This document shows, one piece after another, positions 23,836 to 36,582 of a stretch of 64,000 nucleotides of DNA (the stretch's first letter is position 1; the number at the start of each line of letters is the position of its first letter). The stretch spans positions 62,001 to 126,000 of the forward strand of contig JNEU01000888.1 in NCBI GenBank assembly GCA_000697475.1, given 5' to 3'. Made by a program: the position numbers and the translations under genes. Source of the DNA: Lichtheimia corymbifera B2541. Taxonomy: Eukaryota > Mucoromycota > Mucoromycetes > Mucorales > Lichtheimiaceae. The notes under the pieces were generated by a model. The model was not told the origin of the DNA and did not search any database. It worked only from the letters and a program-made list of their open reading frames with translations.

Positions 23836-26147
23836 ATGGCTTCACGAACAAGACCTCGAGCACATAGTGAAACGGGAACAGTGCACCATGATTATGGGTA
23901 GGTTACTGCTATGCTTACTGCTCGTTTGCGACAATGAGCTTATATATCCCAACGATAGGCAACTCGTATCTGAAGCCTTTCAACGATATCAGCTACCCAA
24001 CAACCTAGGCCATGAAGGTGGAGGATGGCCATCCGAAGAAGGTGTTACTCGACGAATCCAATCTCGTTTCCTTGGCTTATCTTCACTCAAGCTCACTCAT
24101 TGTACACTACCAAGCATGGCCTTTTATGAGATCACCGAGTCGGAAATTTCAGTGATTGCATCTCGACAGCAACATCAACAACAACAACGACAACCTGATT
24201 TGGGTGAAGAGGATGATAAGGTGTCATTGTCTACAACGAGTGCTTCATCTCCCGAGTGTGTGGATGCTTTATTATCACTGGCCCAATCGAGTCCGCCGCC
24301 GCCTCCGTTAGGAGATGCCATGATCCTGACTGATAATCCATCATCATCCACTACCCGTTCCTTACCGCCAAAGAAAAGAAAACGCCGTCGTGTCATCAGT
24401 TACAATGTCGTCTTTTGTATTCCATCAACGATAAACGAGGATCTTCTCACCCTTCCTAACCCCGATCAAGATTATTTCATATTTCCTCGGGATGCTGTGG
24501 TCGAAGCTGTCAATCAAACATCGACACCTTTGGAGGTAAACTTTTCTATTGAAGATCTATGCGTGTGTGTATATATATACTTATCTCTCCAATAATAGGT
24601 CATGTTCTCATATCATCTCCCTCAATGCACTACTGAACCGACAACATTGATCCATACTTCTTCCCTGTTGCATTCCATGTGTTCATGCCGATCATCCACC
24701 TATCCATCTAAACTGGAGGAATTCGCAACTGTATGTTCAGATCACCTTGCGTCCACCACCAACCACAACAGCACTTTTCTACGCTCGCAACGACGTTTCA
24801 CCGATCCATGCATACAACCCGAAAGTTGTCATGTCCTCAACATGCGGATGACCGGTGTATCCAAGGACTTATATGATGCCATGAAACAAGTGGTTTCTAA
24901 TTTCGAATCTGTATGTCAACGCATGATGGATTTGGTATGTATCAAGGGCAACCCAATAGATTGAATGAGTCATTCATTGTGTGTGTATATATAGATACGC
25001 TTGCATACCGAAAGGATGAACAATGAAAAGGCGATTGATTTGAAGCAAGAAGATCAAGATATGACAGAAGAAGAAGCTACGATTACAACCATGTTGACCA
25101 AGACTCAAGTACAATCCGAAGAGGAGGAAGAGGTGGATCCAATGCTCTATGATAGCACAGCTGCTGTTGCTACTGGAGGCGGTCATTGGAGCAGTGATGA
25201 ATGGGACAAGGGTCGGTATAAAACATTATTTTGTCGTTTTTTTCTTTCCCTTATGCTGAACTCTCTATATTATGTCATCAGATTTGGATGATGACCAAGA
25301 TGACACTGATTATTGCATGACATCACCTCACAGCAAGTCAACGATTGCAAGTACAAGTAGTCATTATACAGCAACAGCAGCAGCACCTCCTGCTCAACCA
25401 CAACCACCCCCGCCACCAACACCTGCTACTACGACTACTACGACGACGACAACGAGTAATACAGACACAAAGAAAGGAGGCAAATCAGGGAATGGAAGCA
25501 ATGGCATGAAAAAGTGTTTGTATTGTGGATCAAAGTCAACGCCCATGTGGCGTCGTGGGCCCCAGGGTGCAGGTACACTCTGCAATGCGTGCGGCGTCAA
25601 ATGGAAACACGGCAAGATTCTCTGCGGCAACGATGCACCTAGTCAATCCAACACGGCTTTATCATCATCATCATCATCGACACAAGCCAAGGAATCACAT
25701 CCTCGAAGGAATAGTGGGAAAGGAGATAAACGACGACGCAAAACTTCTTCAGCTGCAATCAAAAAAGATAAAACCAAAAACAAGGCAGCACAACAAAGGA
25801 AACGTGCAAGCATACAACAAAAGATGGAATCAGACGAAGATGACATGATGACGGGCGTGCAGTATACCTTTACTTCACCAAGAGACATTGTTCCTGAATC
25901 ATTCCACCACCCTCGTTATCAACAACAACAACGAATGTGGGAGCCTAGCAGCAGCGTATCATCTTATTCCCATTCATTTGAAGAATCATCATGCAGTCCG
26001 CCTTTGGAATCGTTTTCCTCATCCCCCAACTCTTCCATTCATGATCCAATGATGGATAAGAACTCCTCTTCCTCCTCCTCGTCATCATTCCCCTTATCCG
26101 ATGCTGTTGAAGCCGCTACTGTTTTAACCTTATTGAAACGAAGCTAG
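23836..26147 (+). CDS. GATA-type zinc-finger transcription factor
   Basis: Five exons, 23836-23897, 23959-24535, 24599-24934, 24995-25211 and 25282-26147; 685 aa. The ATG at 23836 is chosen because only this frame joins across the first intron to the [10 protein letters not shown] frame; the longer open frame upstream has no ATG. The single GATA finger has Cys 476/479/498/501 (C-x2-C-x18-C-x2-C) with [21 protein letters not shown], followed by a basic KRRRKTSS region. Low-complexity Q, P, T and S tracts surround it. Such factors bind GATA-core DNA; many fungal members control nitrogen, light or iron responses, but the N-terminal part does not match AreA, WC or SreA that I recognise. A pyrimidine-rich leader (23575-23700) precedes the gene. 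Confidence 0.87.
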
Positions 26148-26279
26148 GAACAACTATTTACTCCCTTCACATTATCATCCGCGACTACTATCCCTATCTC
26201 TTTGTATTTTATTTTCATTTTCACATTGTAAACAACCTTCTCTTTTTTCTGTTTTGAATACAATTCTGCCTTATCCACC

Positions 26280-27432
26280 TTACTCGTACAAAGGAATATC
26301 AATACCATAAAGCTCAAGTTCATTGTATCGAATGTTCTTATCCATGTCAGTGATCACCTTGTAATCTTCATCATCCAAAGACCAGGAAAACAAATCGAGG
26401 TTTTGTTTTTGGCGTGTGTCGTTGCTACTCTTTGGAATGACTGCCACCTTTCTTTGTACTTGCCAGCGTAACAAGACTTGGCCTGTGGTCTTGCCATGCT
26501 TGTCAGCGATCTTTTTGATGGTTTCATGTTCCATCAAGGGGACCAGATGCATGTTTTCCGCGGTGAATTTATCGAATGCTTCGGGACCGAATTGCGAGTA
26601 AGCTGTCACTTGGATACCTTGTTTTTGGAACCAGTCGACGACTCTTTGACGTTGCAAATAAGGGTGCATCTCGATTTGTAGCACAGCAGGCTTGATCTCG
26701 CAATAAGTCAATAGATCCAATGTCAGCTGGACATTAAAATTCGAGATACCGATATTGCGTAGCTTGCCATCCTTGACCAAAGCTTCCAACTCACGCCATA
26801 AATCTTGAAGAGGGGATCTTTCCAACTCTAGCTTTTTCGAATCAGGATCTACCCATTCAGGTGGATATTGACGAGATGGGTCAACGTATTTTTGTGGAAT
26901 GGGCCCTATTATTATCATTTCATGTCAGCAACAACAATGATCCTATCCCTTGGTTCTTTTCTTCCTTACAATGGATATGATACAAATCAATGTAATCAAG
27001 ACCAAGTTGCTTGAGATCACGTTCAAATTGAGGACGCACATGACTCTTGTGATGATAACAGTTCCACAATTTGGCCGTAACTACATATGCAATGATTTAG
27101 TGCCATCCTATTTGGCTCCGACAACATAGTTACATCAATATACCAAAGATATCCTCGCGCTTTACAATACCCTCGTCAATGGCACGGCGAATACCCTTGC
27201 CAACACCTTCCTGGTTGTCGTATAGCAAGGCTGTGTCAATAAGACTAGAGACTGACGAGCTTAGTGATTGGTGATGTACATACCCTTTTCCTTTTTCTTA
27301 CCGGTAGCCATTCTTGATAGCTCTATAAATCATTTTTTCGCCTTGGTCATTCGTAATTTTCCAAGTGCCCAAACCCACAAGTGGCATCTTTTGTCCACTG
27401 GGTTCCAAAGTAATTGTGTTTTCTTGTGCCAT
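26280..27432 (-). CDS. Aldo-keto reductase, xylose reductase type
   Basis: Four exons (27432-27302, 27244-27144, 27080-26970, 26905-26280) encode 322 aa. The AKR tetrad is visible: Asp47, Tyr52, Lys81 and His114 (LIDTALLYDN, TAKLW, YHIHWP). ISNFN, LQIEMHPYL, AYSQFGPE and IPKSSNDTR follow in the order of D-xylose reductases (AKR2B), including the YPPEW insertion after HWPIP. The enzyme would reduce aldoses such as xylose with NAD(P)H in the cytosol, but other aldehydes are possible. It is convergent with the GATA gene, with only 132 bp between the stops. A TATAAA box lies at 27504-27509 (minus strand), ~75 bp upstream of the start. Confidence 0.93.
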
Positions 27433-28397
27433 TGTATGGATATGTGTTGGGGAAAAAAGAAAGAGGAAAAAGGACGCGACGCGAGACACAAAGTGCGGAT
27501 GACTTTATATCGGAGGAGGGCTGTTCTCACAGTAACGTTGCTGGATGGGTATTCACTCCGAAAAGCCCTTGACTATAGCTTATTGATCAACCGCAATGCT
27601 GCTTTTGACATGTAAACCATGCTAATACACGATGAGGCAATGTGGATTGTTGTACGTGCTAACGAATCTCAATCGATGTGCACGTCACGATAGCAACCGT
27701 GTCCATGCATGTAGGTTACTGGGATACCTACTACTTACATGCATGGATGTTGGCCCAGCATAGCCAGGTGACGTGTGGTGGTGTTGTTGTTGCTGTAGTG
27801 ACAGCTCCGTGGAAACAGGGTGCATGACTAGGTGGTCAAGGAGCTCATGCAGGAGCGTTCAGCACAGGTTTAGAGTTGTTTTTCTTTGTGCGCTGAATGC
27901 TTAACAACATTAAACTTTCAGAACTAATGCTTTTGATGGCTGCAGTAAGGAGCATTCAGAATTGGTCAAATGTAATGGTGACGATCTCTCGTTTTGTTAT
28001 TGAAAGAAACATGGCTTGTAATCCAGCAGGTAGTGGAATCCGCTCATCATCCCAAGAAGACGAATACAAGAAGCTCCTGCATACCGTGTACTTGGAGAAG
28101 ATGATCAACTCTTAATTACATAGCTGCAAATGATTATGCTAAATACATTCAATTAAATCAGCCTCGTTTCAGATTGACAAGCAACAATATGTTAATAGCC
28201 GATGTGAGAAACTGCGAATTATCGAATCCGGGATGTGGTTTTTTTTGGCAGTTGCAGTACAGTAGCAGCGAGGACACTATCCGTATGACCGGGTACATGC
28301 ATATTTTGTGCATCCTGGCCCATCATCCTGGATCTTGATTATAAACCTATTTAAGAATGCCTCCTTCTTTCTTTCTTTCAACAACCCATTATCCATC
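27433..28397. promoter_or_regulatory. Divergent intergenic region between reductase genes
   Basis: Contains the promoter of the minus-strand aldo-keto reductase (TATAAA near 27505) and, at 28340-28345, a TATAAA box 53 bp upstream of the ATG at 28398. A 72-codon frame at 27897-28115 has coding-like composition but no family and was left uncalled. Confidence 0.55.
27703..27746. repeat. Short perfect inverted repeat (11-bp arms)
   Basis: CCATGCATGTA at 27703 and TACATGCATGG ending at 27746, with a 22-base loop that contains a second GTAGG/CCTAC pair. It is located in the divergent intergenic region. Confidence 0.8.
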
Positions 28398-31300
28398 ATG
28401 ACAACGCCTATTCAGCATTCTTCTTCTTCTTCTCCGTCACTACCCCAATTCCACGAACCATCCCATTATCATGCATTCATCAATCTCTTCCGGCACTTGG
28501 TGACCCAATATGAGACACACGCATGCATCTACTATCAGGGCAACAGGAGCACGTCATTCCACTGCTTGACTTTTGGTCAAGTTGACCACATTAGCACCAA
28601 TTTGGCATGTCACTGGGCGCCCTTTCTACCTGCGAATGGTGGTGGTCATAACAATCATATGCCCGTTGGTTTTTTGGCCGACCACTCTGTCGACTACTTT
28701 ATATGTTTTCTTGCCATTCTCAAGCTACGGATCCCTTTTTTGGCCCTGTCTCCACGAAACTCGAATGTGGCAATTGCACACTTGCTTGAAAAGTCAAAGG
28801 CTAGGTTCCTTTTATCATCGAAAAAGTATGACCTTAAAGCTACGGATGCGTGTGACCTCGTCAACAAGCAACAATGCAATGATGGGAACACTCTAATAAT
28901 ATCCCATCAGCTATTTTCAACCTTGGATCTTGAAGAACTTTTAGAAGATCCATTGCATCGCGACGCTTCCTCTATTGTTAATACACGCTTCACACAGGAG
29001 GATGAGGATATGCCAGTACTTTACACTCACAGGTTTGCTGCATGGCGTGCCATGGTATGTTATGAGACATTCCTAAGCTGTTGTTTATGCATCCTAGTTC
29101 AGGGACCACATCCTTTCCCAAGCTTGTTGTCCATACAAATCAACGGTTCATGCTGATGACCCAGACGTTTGCTCACGATTTTCAAAAGATGCAGCAACAG
29201 CCCAAATTCATATTGGGCGCATCCGATGTGTGTTTGAATACCTTTCCTATGTATGCAAAAGGCGTTTTGTTTTGGGGGGTGGAAGAAAGAGAAAGACTAA
29301 TTTTCTGCAATTGAGTGCAGGTTTCACATTGCAGGGATAGAACAAACACTTTCTGCAATGGTGCATGGTAGCGCATGCGTATTCTTGTCCCAGCCTCTTG
29401 CGCAATCCACAGATCTGGTACTTGCAATGAAACAATGCCCGGTCACATATGCAGCCTTACCGCCTTTGATGCTTGATGACCTTGCTGTGTATCTCAAAAA
29501 CACAGCTAACTATGAACCTTTTCAGCGGCTCAAATACATCACGCAAGTATCACTGATAAATTCTGTCGCTGGGTGTTGCATGGCTGATGATGCTTATGTT
29601 TATGATAGGTTCGCGGGTGCCCCATTACGGCCAAATGTTGGTGACTTTTTAGCTGCTCATGATATTCGCTTGCAGAGTGTGGTTGGATGCACAGGTAACA
29701 AAGAGAGAGAAAAAAGCGTGCATATACAATATTCATTGTTACGCATTATTAGAGATTGGCATTTCTTTATGGAACGATTTTAATGAACCACGAGCATCTT
29801 GGAATGCATGTAGACCATCCGATCTTATAGCAGAGTATTGTTCATGGGAGCCATTTGATGAGCTTTTAGAGGTATATCACTTGGTGATCAAAGCAGGGTG
29901 TCCAAAAATGTCACCTTGCATTGCGAATCGCGTCAACGGTGACTTTGCAACCAATGATCTATTTATGGAGGATCCGCCAGGGTCTGGTTACTGGTGTCAC
30001 CTTGGCCGTATTGACGATACTTTGGTGATGGAGAATGGAGAAAAGACGAATCCCACACCTATGGAACAAGTGATTCGTGCATCGCCTGTAGTCAAGCATT
30101 GTATTGTCATTGGACAAAATCGTCCGTGTACCGGTGCACTTGTTGAATTGAAAGATGATGTTGTGCTCTCTCATAAGGATATCAAAGAACAAGGTATGTA
30201 TGATAGTAGTTATCATTGGGATAAGAACTCAGCTGACTAAAAAGTATATGTACATATAGTCCATGCTGCAGTAGCTGCTGCCAATAAGGATGCACCGGAT
30301 CATAGCCATATTTTACCACACATGGTTTACATCCTCGCGGTCCATGAGCATCTGCCATTGGATGCAAAAGGAAATGTTGTTCGAAAAGAGACAATGAAGC
30401 AGTTTGAAAATGTCATTGAAAACATGTATGACGAATTTATGCAAGGAACAACCTCCGCGTTGAATGTGTCCAAAAATACAGATACCATCATCCTATCGAA
30501 CGACCAGCAACTCGAATCTTTCCTTTGCAATGAAGTTGCTTCCGTATTGGGAAAGGAACCTTCGCTCATTACCACCAACAAGAGTCGCTCATTATTCGAC
30601 CTCGGTCTCAATTCACTGCTTGTCATTCATCTACGCAACATCATTACCAAAGCGTTGAAGCTATCCATACCCAACAATTTCATATATGAAAATCCATCCA
30701 TTCAAGCCCTGGTACATGCTTTGAGGAGAAGAAGAAAAGATGACCAATCCTTTACCACCACGATGGAGCAACATTACAAAGAAACACAAACCTTGCTTGA
30801 GAGTTACCTTGAGCGTGCCAAACGTGATTTTCAAAAGTGCATTGCGGTACACCAACAACACCATGACCATGTCGTGTTGCTTACGGGTGCCACAGGATCA
30901 TTGGGTTCATTTATGCTGTGCGACTTGATTCAGTCGTCACGTGTCACAAAAATCTATTGCTCTGTGCGCACCACCACCAAGGAGGAGGCCATCAACCGCA
31001 TCCGTCAATCATTTTATGATCGTATGCTTGATGTATCGTTACTGGATCATGTCAAAGTGGAAGCACTACCGACCGATTTCAATGCAACTTACTTTGGATG
31101 GGGCAAGGAAACCTATAGCCGGCTACGACAAGAAGTCACCATGGTACAAGCATGTGGCTGGCTAGTTGACTTCAATCAAACTATCACCCATTTTGACAAG
31201 GAATGCATTCAAGGTCTCTATAAGCTGCTAAAGTTTGCACACCATTCCATCAATCCAATGTATGTGCATACCATTTCAAGCATTAGTACTACTGCTGCTG

Positions 31301-31983
31301 CACCAAGGCATCGTTTTATGCCAGAGGTATTTCCACCGCAGGATCCACATGTGGCACTCCCTATAGGATATGCTCAATCCAAGTACATCGTTGAGCATCT
31401 ATTTGATTATCTCACAAGAGAAAAACACTTTCCTTGCATTGTGGAGCGAGTGGGTCAACTTTGTGGTGATACGATTCATGGCTCATGGAGTAAAAATGAG
31501 CAGTATCCTTTAATGATCATGGGCGGTGGAGATAAACTACATAGGATGCCCGACTTGAAGGATACGATGATTGATTGGCTTCCTGTGGACTATGCATCCG
31601 CTGCTATTGTAGACATTATGCTAAAGGCATCATCAGTATCATTCATCCCTGAAGATTTGGTGGGACGCGTGTTCCATATTGTCAATCCTAACCGTGTAAG
31701 CTGGTCTCATGTTCTCAAGGCAATGCATGGCTGCGGAATGGATTTTCAAGTTGTGGACCCAAAAGAGTGGATTACGACGTTACAAAACCATCAGACCAAC
31801 CCAGCCTACCGCTTGTTATCATTCTATCAAACTTTTCTACCTCAAGGGGAAAACGATGCAAGGCACACGCAAATCTGGGAAACCAAGCACACTGCAAGGC
31901 TAACAAAGATGCTGGCAAAAGCCCCGGTTTTGGACACAGACCTCATGTCGAAATATTATCAATTCTGGAAAAGTCATCCATAA
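28398..31983 (+). CDS. Adenylation-thiolation-reductase (A-T-R) carboxylic acid reductase
   Basis: Six exons: 28398-29032, 29098-29250, 29321-29542, 29609-29694, 29753-30193, 30260-31983; 1086 aa. The A domain carries core motif A3 split by the first intron (YTHSSGTTSFPK, ~209-220) and FHIAGIEQ. The carrier domain has LFDLGLNSLL with the phosphopantetheine Ser at ~631. The reductase domain has the NAD(P)-binding TGATGSLG (~721-728) and the SDR-type Y-x3-K (GYAQSKY, ~883-887). It is thus an NRPS-like enzyme that activates a carboxylic acid as AMP ester, transfers it to its carrier arm and releases it as aldehyde or alcohol. It lacks a condensation domain; L-aminoadipate reductases are larger. 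The third intron appears to use a GC donor (GCAAGT). The substrate is unknown. Confidence 0.88.
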
Positions 31984-32767
31984 TAAGGACTTGCAAGCAT
32001 TTAAATCACGTAGTAGTACTGTCATTAACTTTAGGAAAGCATAGTGATTGAGGACTATGTTTACAAAGTAAAATGCAATCATGCATGCTGACATCGAAGT
32101 TTGGTCACAAGCGAGAAGAATAGTAATAGGATTGTACAATAAGGTTTCTGCATACCGCCTCCTTGCCAGGGAACTATACATAAGAGGGTCATGAACGAAA
32201 ACAATATCAAGTGTTGTTTTGGCATATACGCCTTTAATATCGGTACGAAGCACGGGCCACCTTTATTATCATCATAGAGCTGGGTTAGCACGTGAGCAGA
32301 TTGCAGATCAAGCGATGATCGGAAAAAACGGCAGAATGTGATCCGAAGCCAAACGTGATACAATTCTGTTCCGAGCAATGTGGGTAGATTAACCATGCTT
32401 TTGGTAGTCGTAGTGAGATTATGTTGCATTATTGCTGGCCAAAGTAACACAAGGTCAAATGATGCCCCTTTATACAGATTATCTTTCAATTGGTTTGATG
32501 AATGACAGATGGTACATTGTAAAAACAAGGCGATATTTTGTCGAGCAATGAAGACATTGAGTACAAAATATAGAAAATGTTGGTATATGGGTATGTGATG
32601 TGTTCTATCAGTTTCCAAAGAAGACGAGGGAAGGCAGGAGGAGGGAAACGAGATCCAGTCACACAAGGTTGCCCGTCGTCCAGTTGCATGCCCCAACCTT
32701 TGTTCTTTCTCTTTTTTCCTTTCCACTTGGTCTTTCTCGAGCCGCGTGCACACACACACACAACACT
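31984..32767. other. Intergenic region upstream of the trehalose gene
   Basis: Long open frames on the minus strand (32079-33007) show no motif and run antisense into the next gene; I regard them as chance. The 3' part has a pyrimidine-rich leader and a CA repeat (CACACACACACA at ~32751) just before the ATG at 32768. Confidence 0.5.
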
Positions 32768-35700
32768 ATGCCTGGAGGACGAGTACTTTGTACCTCGCTG
32801 TTCCTTCCTTATACTATCGACTTTGAACTTGCAAGGGACAAACGGTCGCGTTATCTCACAACGACAACACCCACCAGTACAACATCCCCGACATTGCCAA
32901 CCGAAGCAGCACCTGCATCCAATGTCCTTCGTGAACCATTGAGCCACCACCAACACCATGAACCACCACCCAACTTGATTGCCAGCTTGAAACAAAAACA
33001 ACGCCATGAAACCAATGACAACAACAACGCGTCGTCCGCCACTACGCCGCTAACCAAAAGCAGTATTCCAAGCGACGATACAAGGGCCATGTTCGATTTT
33101 AAGAAGCCTGAAAAGTTGGTACAACCCAAGAGCAAAGCTCAGCGAGAAAAGGATATGAAACGACCTTCACCACTCATGGTTCAACCTGTTGCACCCACGC
33201 ATCATCATCATCATCATCGAGAACAATCGTTGGATAGTGCCACTTTATTTGATGAAGCTCCTTGGACAGTGAAGCCTTGTATCGCTGGCAACATTGGATT
33301 ACACAACGCACTAGTATCAGTACAAGGCAAAGAGGGAGATGTATTGCAAGACCGTAAATGTATGTGGATTGGTACACTCGGCATGTCCACCGATCAATTA
33401 TCCAACCAGACCCGGGGTGATATTCGATCCAAGATGATTCTCGAGTACGATGCGTATACCGTGATGCCCTCCGATACTGAGTTTGAAGGACACTATGATC
33501 GATATTGTAAGCAGGTGAGATCATATCTATTTGAAGGGTGGGTGTTCAACAAAGCAAAGTTATTGACTCTCTTGGGTAGGTGCTCTGGCCGTACTTTCAT
33601 TACGTGGTGCAAGATGATTTGCAAAACATGATGTACCAGAATGATGCATGGATGGCATATAAATCGCTCAATCAACGGTTTGCCGATGTCATTGTGGAGA
33701 ATTATCAAGAGGGTGATATAAGTAAGTATACGATCATCTGCCTTGAATAATAATACTCAATTTATCCAAAGTCTGGATCAACGACTACCATCTTATGCTA
33801 TTGCCCGGATTGGTCCGTGAAAAGTTACCACACGCTGTCATTGGCTTCTTTTTACATATTCCGTTTCCAAGTTCCGAACTATTCCGCTGTCTTCCCAGTA
33901 AGTGCCCATCTCCCCCCACTCAACCGGATAAACTACTAACAGTTTTGATTTAGCACGCAAAGAGCTATTGAGCGGCATGTTGGAAGCTGATCTCGTTGGA
34001 TTTCAGACATATTCATTTGCAAGACACTTTTTACAAACATGTTCTCGCATCTTATCTCTGGACACCACGCCATCAGGCATTCAGATGGATTCGCATTATG
34101 TATCGATTGGTATCTTCCCTATCGGCATTGATATTGACACGCTAAACAAAAAAAGGTTAGTGAATCTATATACACACACACACACACACAGAGCTGGAGG
34201 ATATTCATTGACAACAACCATAGATCAGCACCTGAAGTACAGCGATCGGTTGAGATGTTACAGGAAAAATATGCAGGCAAAAAGTTGATCGTGGCACGTG
34301 ACAAGCTGGATTATATCAAAGGAGTGCGACAAAAATTACTTGCATTCGAGCAATTTCTGATCAGGCATCCTGAATGGCGAGAAAAGGTAAAGAAAAGAGA
34401 ACAGGATGGATGATAAACAAGGATTGACAGAGGTTGTTGTTTTAGGTTGTCCTTATCCAGATTGCGTTGTCCACAGCTGAAAAGAATGAATTAAGGGCTC
34501 ATATATCGGATGTTGTCTCTCGAGTGAATTCCAAATTCAGCACCATTTCCTATCAACCCATTGTATTTCTTCATCAAGACATCTCCTTTTCGCAATATCT
34601 TGCCCTGCTCACTGCAGCCGATACCTCCCTCATCACGCCATTACGTGACGGCATGAATCTCACGTCTCATGAATACATTGTCTGTCAAGAAAACAACCAT
34701 GGTCCACTCATCTTGAGTGAGGTATGTATTTATATATCTATATGACTGTCTTATTGACGACGACCCGTTCTAGTTCACTGGTACCTATGGTAGCTTTGGA
34801 GCATGTTTACGAGTGAACCCATGGGATTATCGTGTAAGTGCATCATTGGTAAAAACGAGGATGTATGCTGACATTTGACCACAGCAAGTGGGTGACGCCA
34901 TTCATGAAGCACTCTCCATGGGTGAAGAGGAAAAGGCTGGTCGATGGAAGGTATGTCGAATGATATTAAACAATGACACTTTTGCTGATTTCCATGCCAA
35001 TAGGAATTATACAAGAGCATTGTCACCAATTCTGGTATGTTGATTTGCCCCCTTTAAAAGAGGCGTGTGTATTGAAAGGATATGCCTGTTCCATTTCTAG
35101 CGCAACACTATGCCAGCAGCATTATCAATGAGTTGATCAAGGCAAGTAGAAAGACATCAAGTCAAAGGGATCGCATTTCATTTATACCTTTTTGATAGAT
35201 CCGCAACGGTGAATTACATCGTATTCCAGCACAGATACCTCCTTTGGATGTTGATCACGTGAAAGAACTGTTTCAATCCAGCAAGAATGGCTTGTAAGTA
35301 TTTGTTCACTGGGAGTAGCATGGATGATGTTTCTGAGATGATGATCATGTTAGGCTCTTGTTTGATTATGGCGGAACGTTGGTGCCACATGGCAAAACAG
35401 CTGGACCTGGTGATTTAGATCGGATATCTGATATTCTTTCCAAACTCACACAAAGGAGCGCAGTCTATGTGATATCGGGGAGGACACAGCCTATCATTGA
35501 GAGGGACCTGGGCCATATACCCAAACTTGGATTATGGTAAATGGAGAACCGGGGGGGGGGGAAGGGCGGGATGGATTTGGATATGGGATAGCTGCTTACA
35601 AAGAAGGACACAGTGCTGAAAACGGATTCCATATACGACCTCGTGGTGAATCATGGCAACGTATGCGAAGCGATGTCGATATTTCGTGGATGTCTGCCGT

Positions 35701-36379
35701 CAAGCAGGTTGGTTTTGGAATCAGGATAATCGAGATTACGCATATATTTATTTACATGGATGGTTAGATCTTCCAATATTACACTGAAAGGACTCCAGGT
35801 TCATATATCGAAACGAAGGATATCTCGATTGTATGGGTAAGTCATCTACGAGTCATATGTTGAAAGGAGGGAGGGACTGACAGACGCATGTAGCATTATC
35901 GAAGCACTACAGCAGGACAAGATGCTCAATTTGCGTAAGTATGAAATGGATGTACCTGAATATCGATACTCACGACGAATCTATAGTGGATGGCAAGCCG
36001 CTGAATGTCAAAATCATATTGCAGATTCAGTCAACAAGAACTTTGCTGTGCATTCTGTCACTGGAAAAACCAACATTGAGGTAACAAAAAAGCAAGTGAT
36101 GGAAGAAAATGGTTTATACTGATGACAATCTTTCAATAGGTGATGCCACATGACATTAACAAGACAGCTATTGCCAATCGGATCCTTCAAGATATCAAGC
36201 CCGATTTTGTACTTGCCATTGGGGATGATCGAATGGATGAAGATATGTTTGCATTTCTCAACAAGCAAAAGATACCACATGTCATTACCTGCACTGTTGG
36301 CCCTCGTAGCACTGAGGCAAAGCATTTTGTGCCCAATGTTGAAGGGGTTTTAACCACGCTCGAGACTCTCTTGTCATGA
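32768..36379 (+). CDS. Trehalose synthase complex subunit, Tsl1/Tps3/TPP-like
   Basis: Seventeen exons: 32768-33514, 33580-33721, 33772-33897, 33954-34155, 34224-34386, 34446-34721, 34774-34833, 34885-34950, 35004-35034, 35101-35141, 35199-35293, 35354-35536, 35614-35707, 35768-35836, 35894-35934, 35987-36080, 36140-36379; 889 aa. After RVLCTSLFLPYTIDF there is a ~190-residue low-complexity insert, then a glycosyltransferase-20 domain (LWPLFHY, WINDYHLMLLPG, FFLHIPFPSSE, LRDGMNL) and a HAD domain (LLFDYGGTLVP, INKT, GDDRMDED). In the GT domain the usual D-R-LDYIKG is D-K-LDYIKG. HAD motif I is DYGGT at 654-658, not DxDGT. Both changes point to a regulatory rather than catalytic subunit of the trehalose-6-phosphate synthase/phosphatase complex. 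The tenth intron has a GC donor. Confidence 0.88.
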
Positions 36380-36582
36380 ATAAATCTCATTCATTTGCAT
36401 TTTATATATACAGATGTGTGTGTCATGGAAACAATGTTGCCGGGAGACGCCAAAAATGCCGATGTGCATGCAGCATGGTTCAGTTCACACTAGTCACAGG
36501 ACCTGATTTTTGAACCTCTTGTCACCAGACAAAACTCAACCCTCCTACCCCACCCACTCAAATCCCACATTGCCCTCACACC

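Noticed and set aside
25430..25465. ACG/ACT trinucleotide tract as an independent repeat
   Set aside because: It encodes the Thr run of the GATA factor and lies inside its coding exon.
27897..28115. Possible small protein (72 codons)
   Set aside because: Composition is coding-like but there is no family, intron or promoter evidence; left as intergenic.
32079..33007. Long minus-strand frames antisense to the start of the trehalose gene
   Set aside because: No motif, Cys/Trp-rich composition typical of antisense shadows; the plus-strand gene explains the region.
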